This document shows positions 36,310-45,878 of a stretch of DNA of 64,000 bases, one piece after another. How positions within the stretch are numbered: the first letter of the stretch is position 1; each line of letters starts with the position of its first letter. Both the position numbers and the translations under genes were made by a program. Below the pieces are notes generated by a model, which saw only the letters and a list, made by a program, of their open reading frames with translations, was not told the DNA's origin and did no database searches. Source of the DNA: Sphingomonas sp. PP-CE-3A-406 (GTDB lineage: Bacteria; Pseudomonadota; Alphaproteobacteria; Sphingomonadales; Sphingomonadaceae); contig NZ_RCWY01000001.1 of assembly GCF_003688625.1 (NCBI RefSeq), forward strand, positions 1,178,001-1,242,000, read 5' to 3'.

Positions 36310-37672
36310 CCTTGCTGGCGCCGCCCGACCGGCGCGCGGGAGTTTTCGTCGTGTCGGTGCCGGTGGCGAGCTGGCCGATGATGATCTGCGCGCCGGGCTG
36401 GAGATTGCCCGACAGCACTTCGGTCATCGTCCCGTTGGTGTCGCCCGTCGTGATCTGCACCGGCTGCGGCGTGCCGTCGGCGCCCTTGACGTAGATCGTC
36501 TGCTGCGAGCCGCGGTCGAGCTTGGCGGTCCGCGCGTTGCCACCGGCGCCGCGCCGTGGCCGGAAGGTCAGCGAGCCGGCAATGCCGCCGCCCTGATCCT
36601 TCGCGCCGTCCGCGCTCGGCTTGAAGCGCAATGCGGCGTTGGGGACGAGCATGACGTTGCGCTTGTCCGAGGTGACGATGTCCGCGGTCGCGGTCATGCC
36701 CGGGCGCAGCGTCAGCGACGGGTTCGCGACGGTCAGGTCGGCGGCGTAGGACACCACCTGACCGGTGGACGTCGTCGCCGTGGTCGTCGTCGACGAGGTC
36801 GCCGAGCTGACCGTCAGGTTCGAGCCGAGATCGACGCGCGTGATCGTCGCGGGGAAGGTCTGGCCGGGGAACGCGTCGACCGTGAAGCTGGCCTTCTGGC
36901 CGATCTTGACCTCGCCGACGTCGGCTTCGTCGATCGCGACCTCGAGCTTCATCTTGGTGAGGTCTTCGGCGATCACGAACAGCGTCGGGGTGTTGAACGA
37001 CGAGGCGACGGTCTGGCCGGGATCGATCTGGCGCGCGAGCACCACCCCCGTCACCGGCGAGCGGATGATCGCGCGCGCGCGCTGCGTCTGGTTCTGCGCG
37101 AGGAGCGCGCGGCTGGCGACGACGTTGGCTTCGGCGACCTTCTGCGCCGCGACCGCACGTGCGTAATCGGCGCGGCCGGTCTGGAGCTCGGTCTTCGACG
37201 GCACGCGGCCACCCGAGAGGCGCGAGACCTCTTCGAGGCGGTTCAGCTGCGCGCGCGATTCGGCGACGGTGGCCTGCGCCTGCGCGACCTGCGCCTGGTT
37301 CGCCGCGAGCTGAGCGCTGGTTTGGCGGATCTGGTCGTCAAGCTGTTCGGGATCGATCAACGCGAGCGGCTGGCCGGCGGTCACGCGGTCGTTGACGTCG
37401 ACGACGACCTTGGTGACGAGGCCCGACAGCTGCGAGCCGACCGTGACCTGCGTGGTCGGGGCGAGCTTGCCGGTGGCGGACACCGTGACGGTCAAATTGC
37501 CGCGCTGCGCCGCTTGCGTGGAATATTGCGTCTGTTCCTTGGCGCCGAAGCACTTCGCGAGCAGCAGGCACAGCACGACCACGCCGACCGCGATTGCGAC
37601 CCACTTTACATAGCGCCGCCAGGGGGCCTGCGGCTTTACGCCGAGGAAATCGTCGATCGATGCGTCGGCCAT
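36290..37672 (-). CDS. macA: MacA-type periplasmic adaptor protein
   Basis: A 460-residue membrane-fusion protein. It has one N-terminal membrane helix (about residues 22-44), a lipoyl/biotinyl-like hairpin (GNLTVTVSATGKLAPTTQVTVG), a coiled-coil hairpin (about residues 115-185, Gln/Ala-rich) and beta-barrel domains, with a Gly-rich tail RRSGGASKGAGGGQ. It bridges the ABC permease and the outer membrane channel. Its start and the stop of the upstream outer membrane factor gene overlap. Confidence 0.9.
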   Translation of the reverse strand: MADASIDDFLGVKPQAPWRRYVKWVAIAVGVVVLCLLLAKCFGAKEQTQYSTQAAQRGNLTVTVSATGKLAPTTQVTVGSQLSGLVTKVVVDVNDRVTAGQPLALIDPEQLDDQIRQTSAQLAANQAQVAQAQATVAESRAQLNRLEEVSRLSGGRVPSKTELQTGRADYARAVAAQKVAEANVVASRALLAQNQTQRARAIIRSPVTGVVLARQIDPGQTVASSFNTPTLFVIAEDLTKMKLEVAIDEADVGEVKIGQKASFTVDAFPGQTFPATITRVDLGSNLTVSSATSSTTTTATTSTGQVVSYAADLTVANPSLTLRPGMTATADIVTSDKRNVMLVPNAALRFKPSADGAKDQGGGIAGSLTFRPRRGAGGNARTAKLDRGSQQTIYVKGADGTPQPVQITTGDTNGTMTEVLSGNLQPGAQIIIGQLATGTDTTKTPARRSGGASKGAGGGQ

Positions 37673-39153
37673 CAGCGTGCCTCTGAAGTGTTCTGCGCAC
37701 GCGGTGGCGCTTCGGGAATGACGGTCGAATCCCAGCCGCCGCCGAGCGCCGCATACAGCGCGATCAGCGCGGTGGCGGCATCGGCGCGTGCCTGCGTCGC
37801 GCCGTTGCGTGCGGACAGAAGCGCGGTTTCCTGCTGGTTGAGCGTGGTGAAATCGGTAAGGCCGGTGCGATACTGGCTGCGGCTGAGGATCGCGGAATTG
37901 TTCGACGCGTCGAGCGCGATCGCGAACTGGCGTTCGCGTTCCTGCGCGGCCTGAAGCGCGACGACGGCGTTCTCGACGTCTTCGAGCGACGTCAGCACGG
38001 TCGACTTGTAGAGCGCCAGCGCACCGTCGGCGGCGGCTTCGCTAGTGCGGACCTGGCTTCGCAACCGCCCGCCGTTGAAGATCGCCTGGGTCAGGCCGGC
38101 GAACAGGCTGCCGGTGATCGCGTCGCCGATGTTGCCGATCGAGGTCGCGTTGGTGTTGAGATTACCGGTGATCGCGAGCGCGGGATAGAGCTGCGCCTTG
38201 GCCACGCCGATCCGCGCGGTCGCCGCCGCCAGCGCACGCTCGGCCGAGCGGATGTCGGGACGCTGGCGCAGCGTGTCGGCGGGGATGCCGACGCCGACCG
38301 CGGCGGGGCCGGTCGGGATCGCCTTCACGGGCGCCATCATCGTCCGGAGCGCGCCAGGTGCCTGCGCGGTCAGCACGCCGATCCGCGCGACGGCGGCGGC
38401 ATATTGCTGATCGAGGCTGGGGATCGTCGCGGCGGTCTGCGCGCGCTGGGCGCGGGCCTGTTCGGCGTCGACACTGGAGACGAGCCCGGCCTGGACGCGG
38501 AAGCCGGCGATCTCAAGATTGTCGTCCTGGATCGCGAGCGAGGCGCGGGCGTTGGCGAGCTGCTGCTGGTAGAGCCGCGCGAGGACGTAGTTGCGCGCGA
38601 CCTCGCTTTCGACCGAGATCAACACGGTGGCGTAGTCGTAGCCCGACGCGGCGTAGTCGGCGCGGCTGGCCTCGACGGTGCGGCGGATCTCGCCGAAGAC
38701 GCCGACCTGATAGCTGGCGCTGGCGCCGAGCGTGAAGCTGTTCGCGCCGCCGCCGCCGGTATCGACGACGGTGCCGTCGGGCAGCGTGAACGACCGCCCG
38801 CCACCGCGGACGTTCTCGTTGCGCTGATAGCCCGCCGAGCCGTTGACCGTCGGGAGCAGCGATGCGCGGTTCTGGAGCAGGCTTTCGCGCGCCTGGCGGA
38901 GGCGGGCTATCGACTGTGCGATATCGAGGTTGGCGGCGGCGGCCTGCTCGACGAGCTGGCCGAGGACGGGGTCGTCGAACTTCTGCCACCAGCGGGTGAG
39001 GTCTTCGGGCCTAGTCTCGGGGGTGACCGAGTATGCGTCGGGAACGCCGAGCTCGGCGGCAACCTTGGGGTGGTAGTCCGGGCCGACGGTGCAGCCGGCT
39101 AGCAGGACGCCCGCGGAGACGGGTGCGAAGAGAAGGACGCGGACGCGGGACAT
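37672..39153 (-). CDS. NodT family outer membrane efflux lipoprotein
   Basis: A 493-residue TolC-like outer membrane factor. The start MSRVRVLLFAPVSAGVLLAG, then C, is a lipoprotein signal with lipobox LAGC, followed by TVGPDYHPK, the NodT-family opening. Two repeats of long coiled-coil helices follow (for example SRADYAASGYDYATVLISVE and GALALYKSTVLTSLEDVENA). ATG 39153 is chosen because the 210 codons upstream are read-through of repeat DNA. First gene of the export operon. Confidence 0.93.
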   Translation of the reverse strand: MSRVRVLLFAPVSAGVLLAGCTVGPDYHPKVAAELGVPDAYSVTPETRPEDLTRWWQKFDDPVLGQLVEQAAAANLDIAQSIARLRQARESLLQNRASLLPTVNGSAGYQRNENVRGGGRSFTLPDGTVVDTGGGGANSFTLGASASYQVGVFGEIRRTVEASRADYAASGYDYATVLISVESEVARNYVLARLYQQQLANARASLAIQDDNLEIAGFRVQAGLVSSVDAEQARAQRAQTAATIPSLDQQYAAAVARIGVLTAQAPGALRTMMAPVKAIPTGPAAVGVGIPADTLRQRPDIRSAERALAAATARIGVAKAQLYPALAITGNLNTNATSIGNIGDAITGSLFAGLTQAIFNGGRLRSQVRTSEAAADGALALYKSTVLTSLEDVENAVVALQAAQERERQFAIALDASNNSAILSRSQYRTGLTDFTTLNQQETALLSARNGATQARADAATALIALYAALGGGWDSTVIPEAPPRAQNTSEAR

Positions 39154-39326
39154 GGGCGGCAGGCATGACCAAGCGGCGTTTGCTAGTCCAGCGGTTTTGT
39201 GTCGCGAGGTGTCGCAGGTGGGGTGGATTGGAGGGGTGTGGGGGGGCTGTTCTGGGATCGGTGTTGATACGCCATTACCGCGTTGCTCGCTCCCGAACTC
39301 AAGTGTGTGCCCCCTGAATCCACCTT

Positions 39327-39423
39327 CGTCATCCTCGCGAAGGCGGGGATCCATATGCTCGGGCGTCAGTGAGCTTGCGGTAAGGTCTGCCAATATGGGT
39401 TCCCGCCTCCGCGGGAATGACGG
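39327..39423. repeat. Palindromic repeat unit (gtcatcctcgcgaaggcgggg)
   Basis: The left hairpin cgtcatcctcgcgaaggcgg and the right gttcccgcctccgcgggaat ending in gacgg face each other around gatccatatgctcgg and gccaatatggg. It combines features of the gtcatc and cgcgaaggcg families. Confidence 0.65.
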
Positions 39424-39455
39424 TAAAAGATCTGGGTCCGCATCCGCCACAAACC

Positions 39456-39562
39456 ACCACCCCGGCGGAGGCCGGGGCCCAATTGGGCGGACCGGGCTAA
39501 TGAATGACTGCTGGCTATTACAACTGCCTTTCCAATTGGGCCCCGGCCTTCGCCGGGGTGGT
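39456..39562. repeat. Inverted REP pair upstream of otsB
   Basis: Facing accaccccggc hairpins (39456-39487 and 39531-39562) with a 43-base spacer. Confidence 0.85.
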
Positions 39563-39641
39563 GGTGGGTGCGGCGATGTGAGTGGTGAAAATGTGCCATG
39601 CTTCGTTGCCTTCTCGCCCTGCCCTTCCCTTCTTGTTCCCC

Positions 39642-39716
39642 CGCGGAGGCGGGGGGCCAGGGTTACGGGCGATGCGCTGCTGGGTGCTGGGCTCCCGCGT
39701 TCGCGGGAGAACAAGA
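39642..39716. repeat. Hairpin repeat pair (ttcccccgcggaggcggggg)
   Basis: Facing hairpins cttgttcccccgcggaggcg and ctcccgcgttcgcgggagaa with cttgtt and aacaag at the outer ends, separated by about 30 bases. Confidence 0.75.
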
Positions 39717-39828
39717 TGGCGAGCTCCCCAGCCCCCTCCCCCGACCCCGCCCCACCCCAAAAATCGAACCGCACCCGTTCCAATTTTGCAGTGCAGCGGA
39801 ACGGAGCGGTGGCGCTAGGGGTTCAGGG

Positions 39829-40608
39829 ATGATGCTAGCCGAACGCCAGCCCGCGACTGATGTCCTCGCGCCGCCCCTTGCCGTGCCCGACGCCGTGAGC
39901 CTTTTCTTCGATTTCGACGGGACGCTCGTCGATCTTGCCGCGACCCCGGATGCGGTTGTGGTGAGCCAGATGCTGCTCGATACGCTCGATACGCTCGCCG
40001 AGCGCTTCCCCGGTCGGGTCGCGATCATCAGCGGGCGGTCGATCGCGCAGCTCGATGCGATGCTCGGCCGCCACGCGCATTTGTTCGCGGTCGCGGGCAG
40101 CCACGGGGCCGAAACGCGCACGCCCGACGACGGCCATGTCGCGGCCGAACGCCCCGCTTCGCTCGAAGCCGCCGCCGGCGCGTTCCGCGACTTCGCCGAC
40201 GCCAACGGCCTCGTCTACGAAGCCAAGAGCCTTGGCGCCGCGCTGCATTACCGGATGGCGCCGGACTTCGAACCCGCCGCCGTCCGCCTCGCCGAAGACC
40301 TCGCCGCCCGCCACGGCCTCACGCTCCAGCGCGGCAAGATGATGGTCGAGCTGCGCACCCCCGGCGACAAGGGCGCCGCCCTCCGCGACCTGATCGCGGC
40401 GCCGGCGATGGTGGGCAGCGTGCCGTATTTCTTTGGCGACGACGTCACCGACGAGGACGGGTTCGAGGCCGCGCGCGATCTTGGCGGGGCGGGCGTGCTG
40501 ATCGGCGAGCAACGGCCTACCGCCGCCACCTACCGCCTGAACGACGTTGCCGCACTTCGCGACTGGATTGCTGCCATATTGGAAACACCCATGTTGGAAA
40601 CACGATGA
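39829..40608 (+). CDS. otsB: Trehalose-6-phosphate phosphatase
   Basis: A HAD-superfamily phosphatase of 259 residues removing phosphate from trehalose-6-phosphate. HAD motif I is FFDFDGTLVDLAATPDAV, motif II is IISGRSIAQLD, and the metal-binding motif IV is FFGDDVTDEDGFEAA. The start is one of two adjacent ATG codons (39829 or 39832); the open frame upstream is repeat DNA. Its stop overlaps the ATG of the GH15 gene by four bases. Confidence 0.93.
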   Translation: MMLAERQPATDVLAPPLAVPDAVSLFFDFDGTLVDLAATPDAVVVSQMLLDTLDTLAERFPGRVAIISGRSIAQLDAMLGRHAHLFAVAGSHGAETRTPDDGHVAAERPASLEAAAGAFRDFADANGLVYEAKSLGAALHYRMAPDFEPAAVRLAEDLAARHGLTLQRGKMMVELRTPGDKGAALRDLIAAPAMVGSVPYFFGDDVTDEDGFEAARDLGGAGVLIGEQRPTAATYRLNDVAALRDWIAAILETPMLETR

Positions 40609-42401
40609 CCGCACCTACCCAAAAAGCCGACATGAACCTGTGGCCGATCGGCAATTGCCAGGTCTCCGCGCTGATCGACAAGACCGGCACGTTCGTCTGG
40701 GGCTGCGTGCCCCGCGTCGACGGCGACCCGGCGTTCTGCGCGCTGCTCGGCGGCGATGCGCCCAAGACCGGGTTCTGGGCGATCGAACTCGAGGGCGGTG
40801 CGAAAACCACGCAGGCCTATATCCGCAACACGCCGATCCTGGTCACGCGCCACGAGGACGAGGCGGGGAACGCGGTCGAGGTGATCGATTTCTGCCCGCG
40901 CTTCGTCCGCGAGGGGCGGACCTATCGCCCAACCAGCTTCGTGCGGATCGTCAAGCCGGTGGCCGGCTCGCCGCGCATTCGCGTTCGGATGCGGGTCGCG
41001 ACGAACTGGGGGAAGCCGACCGAGCATACGCAGGGCTCGAACCACATCCGTTTCCTGATGGACGACCAGACGCTGCGGCTGACCACCGATGCGCCGGTCG
41101 GGCATATCGTCGGCGAGAACTGGTTCCGGCTCGAACGCCAGATGCACCTGTTCCTCGGCCCCGACGAAAGCTTCGCGGGCGTGCTGCACGAGGCGGCGGA
41201 GGCGATGCTGTCGCGGACCAAGGACGAGTGGCGCCACTGGGTGCGCGGGCTCGCGACGCCGGTCGAGTGGCAGGACGTCGTCATCCGCGCGGCGATCACG
41301 CTGAAGCTGTGCCAGCATGAGGAGACCGGCGCGATCGTCGCCGCGCTCACCACCTCGATCCCCGAGCATGAGGGGTCGGAGCGCAACTGGGACTATCGCT
41401 ACTGCTGGATCCGCGACGCCTACTACACCGTGCAGGCGCTCAACCGGCTGGGTGCGCTCGACGTGCTCGAAGGGTATCTCGAATATCTGCGCAACATCGT
41501 CGATGCGTCGAAGGGGGGGCACGTCCAGCCGCTCTACGGCGTTGGCGGCGAGGCGACGCTGATCGAGCGGATCGAGAGCGACCTGCCCGGCTATCGCGGC
41601 ATGGGCCCGGTCCGCGTCGGCAACCAGGCATACGAGCAGATCCAGCACGACGCGTACGGCCAGATCATCCTGTCCGACGTCCAGGCGTTCTTCGACAAGC
41701 GGCTGTTCCGGATGTCGAGCGAGGAGGATTTCAAGAGCCTCGAACTGGTCGGCGACCGTGCTTGGGAGACGTACGACAAGCCCGACGCTGGCCTGTGGGA
41801 GCTGCGCACCAAGGCGCACGTCCACACCTATTCGGCGGCGATGTGCTGGGCGGCGTGCGATCGGCTGGCGAACGCGGCGGAGGTTCTCGGGCTCGAGGAT
41901 CGCCGGACGTTCTGGGAAGAGCGCGCCAACACGATCCGCACGACGATCGAGCAGTCGGCGTGGCGCGAGGATACGCAGCGCATCTCGGCGACGTTCGGTG
42001 GCGACGATCTCGACGCGAGCCTGATCCAGCTGCTCGACCTGCGCTTCTTCGCGCCCGACGATCCGCGGTTCCAGTCGACGCTGAAGGCGGTCGAGGAGGG
42101 TCTGCGGCGCGGGAGCCACATGCTGCGCTATGCGACCGAGGATGATTTCGGCCTGCCGCATACCGCATTCAACGTCTGCACCTTCTGGCTGATCGAGGCG
42201 CTGCACGCGACTGGCCGCACCGCAGACGCACGCGCGCTGTTCTGCGAAATGGTCGCGCGGCGGACGCCGGCCGGGCTGCTGTCGGAGGATATCGACCCGA
42301 ATACCGGCGAGCTGTGGGGCAATTATCCGCAAACCTATTCGCTGGTGGGGCTGATCAACTGCGCGGTCCTGCTCAGCAAGCCGTGGAGTGCCGTCCGATG
42401 A
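40605..42401 (+). CDS. Glycoside hydrolase family 15 protein
   Basis: A 598-residue GH15 enzyme, glucoamylase- or trehalase-like. An N-terminal beta-sandwich domain begins MNLWPIGNCQVSALID; the (alpha/alpha)6 domain has NWDYRYCWIRDAYYTVQAL, the catalytic acid region ending GLWELRTKAHVHTYSAAMCW, and a late LLSEDIDPNTGELWGNYPQTY with the catalytic base. No signal peptide is seen, so it acts in the cytoplasm. The gene overlaps otsB and otsA, so it belongs to trehalose metabolism; whether it splits trehalose or an alpha-glucan is open. Confidence 0.9.
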   Translation: MTAPTQKADMNLWPIGNCQVSALIDKTGTFVWGCVPRVDGDPAFCALLGGDAPKTGFWAIELEGGAKTTQAYIRNTPILVTRHEDEAGNAVEVIDFCPRFVREGRTYRPTSFVRIVKPVAGSPRIRVRMRVATNWGKPTEHTQGSNHIRFLMDDQTLRLTTDAPVGHIVGENWFRLERQMHLFLGPDESFAGVLHEAAEAMLSRTKDEWRHWVRGLATPVEWQDVVIRAAITLKLCQHEETGAIVAALTTSIPEHEGSERNWDYRYCWIRDAYYTVQALNRLGALDVLEGYLEYLRNIVDASKGGHVQPLYGVGGEATLIERIESDLPGYRGMGPVRVGNQAYEQIQHDAYGQIILSDVQAFFDKRLFRMSSEEDFKSLELVGDRAWETYDKPDAGLWELRTKAHVHTYSAAMCWAACDRLANAAEVLGLEDRRTFWEERANTIRTTIEQSAWREDTQRISATFGGDDLDASLIQLLDLRFFAPDDPRFQSTLKAVEEGLRRGSHMLRYATEDDFGLPHTAFNVCTFWLIEALHATGRTADARALFCEMVARRTPAGLLSEDIDPNTGELWGNYPQTYSLVGLINCAVLLSKPWSAVR

Positions 42402-43786
42402 GCCGCCTCGTCGTCATCTCGAACCGCGTCCAGTCGGTCGATGCGCCTTCGGGCAACCAGGGTGGCCTCGCGGTCGCGCTGCTTGCTGCACTCCGCGAAA
42501 AGGGCGGCGTGTGGTTCGGCTGGTCGGGTTCGACCACCGAGACCTTCACGGGGCACATCAATTTCCAGCAGGGCAAGGGCGTCACCACCGCGACGATCGA
42601 CCTCGAAGAGCAGGATTTCGACGAATATTACAACGGGTACGCGAACCGCACCTTGTGGCCGCTGTTCCATTACCGGATCGACCTCACCGAGTTCGAACGC
42701 GACTTCTCCAGCGGTTACGCGCGGGTGAACAAGCGCTTTGCCGAGACCGTGCTGCCGTTGATCGAGCCGGAGGATCTGGTGTGGGTCCACGATTACCACC
42801 ACGTCCCGCTCGGCCAGGAACTGCGCAAGCTCGGCGTCGAGAACAAGATCGGGTTCTTCCTCCATATCCCGTGGCCGCCGATGGCGATGCTGCTGTCGCT
42901 GCCGAGCCACCGCGCGCTGGTCGAATCGATGTTCGCGTACGATGTCATCGGCTTCCAGACGCAGGACTGGCTCGACAGCTTCCTGCATTACGTCACCAGC
43001 CAGCTGGACGGCGTGGTTGGCGAGGATGGCTGGGTGACGGTCGGTGATCGCACGATCAAGGCGATCGTCACGCCGATCGGGATCGAGACCGCGGACTTCG
43101 AGAAGTCGGCGAACAGCGACGCGGCGCGGCATTCGAAGGAGCGGATGTACATGTCGGCGACCGGGCGCAGCCTGATCGTCGGGGTCGACCGGCTCGATTA
43201 TTCGAAGGGGCTCGCCGAGCGATTTGCGGGCTATGAGCGCTTCCTCGGATCGCATCCGGACCGGCGCGGGCTGGTCTACATGCTGCAGATCGCGCCGCCT
43301 TCGCGTGAGAAGGTCGATACCTACCAGGAGATTCGCGCGAACCTCGATTCGATGTCGGGGCGGATCAACGGCGAATATTCGGACATCGATTGGACCCCGA
43401 TCCGCTACGTCAACCAGGGCTTTCCGCGTGACGTGCTGGCGGGAATTTATCGCGCGGCGCGTGTCGGGCTGGTGACGCCGTTGCGCGACGGGATGAACCT
43501 GGTCGCGAAGGAATATGTCGCGGCGCAGGATCCCGAGGATCCGGGCGTGCTGGTGCTGTCGCACTTCGCGGGCGCGGCGACGCAGCTGAAGGACGCGGTG
43601 CTGGTCAATCCGTACAGCCCCGAGGAGATGTCCGACGCTATCGACCGAGCGCTGAAGATGCCGCTGGCCGAGCGGAAGGAACGCTGGGAGAAGCTGATCG
43701 ACAACGTCCGCAAGGAGGACGTGATGTGGTGGTGCGAGCTGTTCATCACCGCGCTCGAGGCGGTACCGGAGCACGTCGAGGCCTGA
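42398..43786 (+). CDS. otsA: Trehalose-6-phosphate synthase
   Basis: A GT20 family enzyme, 462 residues, joining UDP-glucose and glucose-6-phosphate. It starts MSRLVVISNRVQ, with GGLAVALLAALREKGGVWFG, WVHDYHHVPL, VDRLDYSKGLAERF, and LRDGMNLVAKEYVAAQ, all hallmark OtsA stretches. ATG 42398 overlaps the GH15 stop by four bases. With otsB it completes trehalose synthesis for osmotic and desiccation protection. Confidence 0.96.
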   Translation: MSRLVVISNRVQSVDAPSGNQGGLAVALLAALREKGGVWFGWSGSTTETFTGHINFQQGKGVTTATIDLEEQDFDEYYNGYANRTLWPLFHYRIDLTEFERDFSSGYARVNKRFAETVLPLIEPEDLVWVHDYHHVPLGQELRKLGVENKIGFFLHIPWPPMAMLLSLPSHRALVESMFAYDVIGFQTQDWLDSFLHYVTSQLDGVVGEDGWVTVGDRTIKAIVTPIGIETADFEKSANSDAARHSKERMYMSATGRSLIVGVDRLDYSKGLAERFAGYERFLGSHPDRRGLVYMLQIAPPSREKVDTYQEIRANLDSMSGRINGEYSDIDWTPIRYVNQGFPRDVLAGIYRAARVGLVTPLRDGMNLVAKEYVAAQDPEDPGVLVLSHFAGAATQLKDAVLVNPYSPEEMSDAIDRALKMPLAERKERWEKLIDNVRKEDVMWWCELFITALEAVPEHVEA

Positions 43787-43794
43787 CTTCTTGG

Positions 43795-43940
43795 CCCCCT
43801 CGATAGGAGGGGCATAACTTCTTGCCCCCCTCCCTGGAAGGGAGGGGTTGGGGGTTGGTCGGCCAGTTTCAGCCAATACACCTGGGACTATGCCGAAGCC
43901 GACCCACCCCCGGCCCCTCCCTTCCAGGGAGGGGGGAAGT
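43795..43940. repeat. Hairpin repeats (cctccctggaagggagggg)
   Basis: Hairpins near 43826-43846 and 43913-43933, related to the arms around the DUF559 gene, lie in inverted orientation in the convergent gap between otsA and mscS. The motif ggggttgggggttgg follows the left one and cccacccccggcccc precedes the right one. Confidence 0.75.
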
Positions 43941-45019
43941 TAGGCGCGGCTCACCGGGTCGGGCGCCATCAGCAGGCGGTTGCGCGGGATCGCTTCGGGC
44001 ATTTCCTCGCGGATATACTTCAGCAACGCCTCGCGCACATCACACCGCAGATCGAACGCGATCGCCGCATCCTTGGCGGTCATCAGCCCGCGCAGTTCGA
44101 TGCAGTCCGTCTTCACGTCCGTCACCTGGAGGTTGTAGAATCGCTTGTCCCAGCGCGGATTCGACGTGACGATCTCGCCCAGTTTCTCGCGCAGCCGCGG
44201 CACATCCGCGGACGGATCGAGATACCAGAACACCGAACCCATCAACTGGCTGGTCTCGCGCGTCCAGTTCTGGAAGCTCTGCTCGAGGAACTTCGACACC
44301 GGCACGACGAGGCGCCGCTCGTCCCAGATCTTGATGACCACGAACGTCAGGTTGATCTGCTCGACCCGCCCCCATTCGCCGTCGACGATCAGCACGTCGT
44401 CGATCCGGATCGGCTCGGTGAACGCCATCTGCACGCCGGCGATCAGGTTCTTGAGCGCGGGCTGCGCGGCGGCACCGACGACGAGGCCGGCGATACCCGC
44501 CGACGCCATCAGCGTGACGCCTATCGAGCGGATGCCGGGGACGCTCAGCAGCATCAGGCAAACGCTGATGAAGACGATGAAGAACGTCCCGATCCGCCCA
44601 AGGATCGCTGCCCGCGTGCGTTTCCGCCTGGCGCGGAGATTGTCCTCGACCGAGATGTCGGCGCGGATCTCGATGACATCCTGGAACGCGCGCAACGCCG
44701 CGACCGCGAGCCAGCCGAGCAGTGCGGGGATCAGGAACCCGAGCAACTGCTTCCACAGGTCCTCGATGTCGTTGTCCATCGGCAGGATCCGCGCGACGAA
44801 CGCGACCGCGACCGAGACGAATACCGCACGCAACGGCCGACGGACGCGGGCGAGGACGAGTCCGTCGGTCTTGGCGGTCGAGCGGCGCTGGGCGTGGCCG
44901 CCGATCCGCATCGTCAGCCAGTGCGCGATCAGCGCGACGAGGACGGCCGCCGCGACGACGGCGACGCTCTCCAGCCAGACCCATTCATGGGGTATGTGAA
45001 GCGATCTGAATATGCGCAT
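43940..45019 (-). CDS. MscS family mechanosensitive channel
   Basis: A 359-residue small-conductance mechanosensitive channel-like protein. Four or five membrane helices occupy the first ~190 residues, ending in the pore helix MASAGIAGLVVGAAAQPALK; the beta domain follows with IRIDDVLIVDGEWGRVEQIN and VVPVSKFLEQSFQNWTR. The ATG at 45019 (MRIFRSLHIPHEW) is chosen since the longer frame has no similarity. It would release solutes on hypo-osmotic shock, and lies beside the trehalose operon. Confidence 0.88.
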   Translation of the reverse strand: MRIFRSLHIPHEWVWLESVAVVAAAVLVALIAHWLTMRIGGHAQRRSTAKTDGLVLARVRRPLRAVFVSVAVAFVARILPMDNDIEDLWKQLLGFLIPALLGWLAVAALRAFQDVIEIRADISVEDNLRARRKRTRAAILGRIGTFFIVFISVCLMLLSVPGIRSIGVTLMASAGIAGLVVGAAAQPALKNLIAGVQMAFTEPIRIDDVLIVDGEWGRVEQINLTFVVIKIWDERRLVVPVSKFLEQSFQNWTRETSQLMGSVFWYLDPSADVPRLREKLGEIVTSNPRWDKRFYNLQVTDVKTDCIELRGLMTAKDAAIAFDLRCDVREALLKYIREEMPEAIPRNRLLMAPDPVSRA

Positions 45020-45125
45020 GTAGGCGCAACGGTGCGTGGCCGCGGATGTTCCGCTGCAGTGCAGCATGGTCGCGCGATACATGGTAGCTTTTTTCCTGCC
45101 ACACTTCGTGCGTAAGTCCGCGCCC

Positions 45126-45878
45126 ATGAAGGCCATCATCCTTGCTGCCGGTCACGGATCGCGGCTGTTGCCGTTGACGCTGACGACGCCGAAATGCCTT
45201 GTGCAGGTCGGCGGCCGCGCGATCCTCGATCACCAGCTCGACGCGGTCGCGGACGCCGGGTTCGAGGGTGCGGTGATCGTCGGCGGCTATCGGATCGAGC
45301 AGGTCGCGGCGCATCTGGCGGCACGCGTGTCCGACCTGCCGACCGAACTCGTATTCAATCCGTTCTGGTCCGCCGCCAACAGCATCGGCAGCGTGTGGGC
45401 GTCGCGGGCGTATCTCGAAGCACCGTTCGCATTGATGAACGGCGACACGCTGTTCGACGCGGCGATTTTGCGCGCGGCGCTGGCCGACCGGGGCGTCGAT
45501 CCGGGATCGGGCGTGAAGCTGGTCATCGAGCTGCTGGTGACGCCGGGGCTCGACGACATGCTGGTCGAAGCGAATGGCGACGCTGTCGTCGCGGTTGGCA
45601 AGCATCTGGTCGGGCACCAGGCGACCGATCGCTCGCTCGGACTGATCGTGTCGACCGGCGGCGGCGCGTATGCCGAGGCGTTGCGCGCGGTGATCGGCGA
45701 GGAGGATGGTATCCACGCCTATCACCACGCCGTCGTCCGCCGCGTCGCGGAGACCGTCGGCGTCCGCGCGGTGCGGGTCGCGGGCGATGTCCGCTGGCAG
45801 GAGATCGACCGTCCGGAGGATATCGCGTTGTGGCAGCATGACCATGTCGGGCCTGCGGGCGGCACTTCGGGATCATGA
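45126..45878 (+). CDS. LicC-like nucleotidyltransferase
   Basis: A 250-residue NTP transferase of the sugar-phosphate/choline-phosphate cytidylyltransferase type. The N-terminus MKAIILAAGHGSRLLPLTLT is the nucleotide loop, TTPKCLVQVGGRAILDHQL follows, and LMNGDTLFD is the metal-binding segment. It would make a nucleotide-activated alcohol or sugar. The last four bases overlap the next gene. First gene of a probable phosphoalcohol-lipid or glycan cluster reaching to about 55291. Substrate unknown. Confidence 0.85.
   Translation: MKAIILAAGHGSRLLPLTLTTPKCLVQVGGRAILDHQLDAVADAGFEGAVIVGGYRIEQVAAHLAARVSDLPTELVFNPFWSAANSIGSVWASRAYLEAPFALMNGDTLFDAAILRAALADRGVDPGSGVKLVIELLVTPGLDDMLVEANGDAVVAVGKHLVGHQATDRSLGLIVSTGGGAYAEALRAVIGEEDGIHAYHHAVVRRVAETVGVRAVRVAGDVRWQEIDRPEDIALWQHDHVGPAGGTSGS

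Larger units (their letters stand above)
39154..39828. other. Gene-free divergent gap filled with repeats
   Basis: About 675 bases between the export operon and the trehalose operon contain at least three repeat units: 39327-39423, 39456-39562 and 39642-39716. No open frame here has family features. Promoters for both divergent operons must lie here, but none stands out. Confidence 0.7.

Noticed and set aside
38404-39102. 232-codon plus-strand frame
   Set aside because: Antisense shadow of the outer membrane factor gene.
37672-39783. Reading the outer membrane factor from 39783
   Set aside because: The extra 210 codons pass through three repeat units and end just before a proper lipoprotein signal at 39153.
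45020-45139. N-terminal extension of the MscS gene
   Set aside because: The added 40 residues overlap the divergent nucleotidyltransferase start and have no similarity to channel N-termini.
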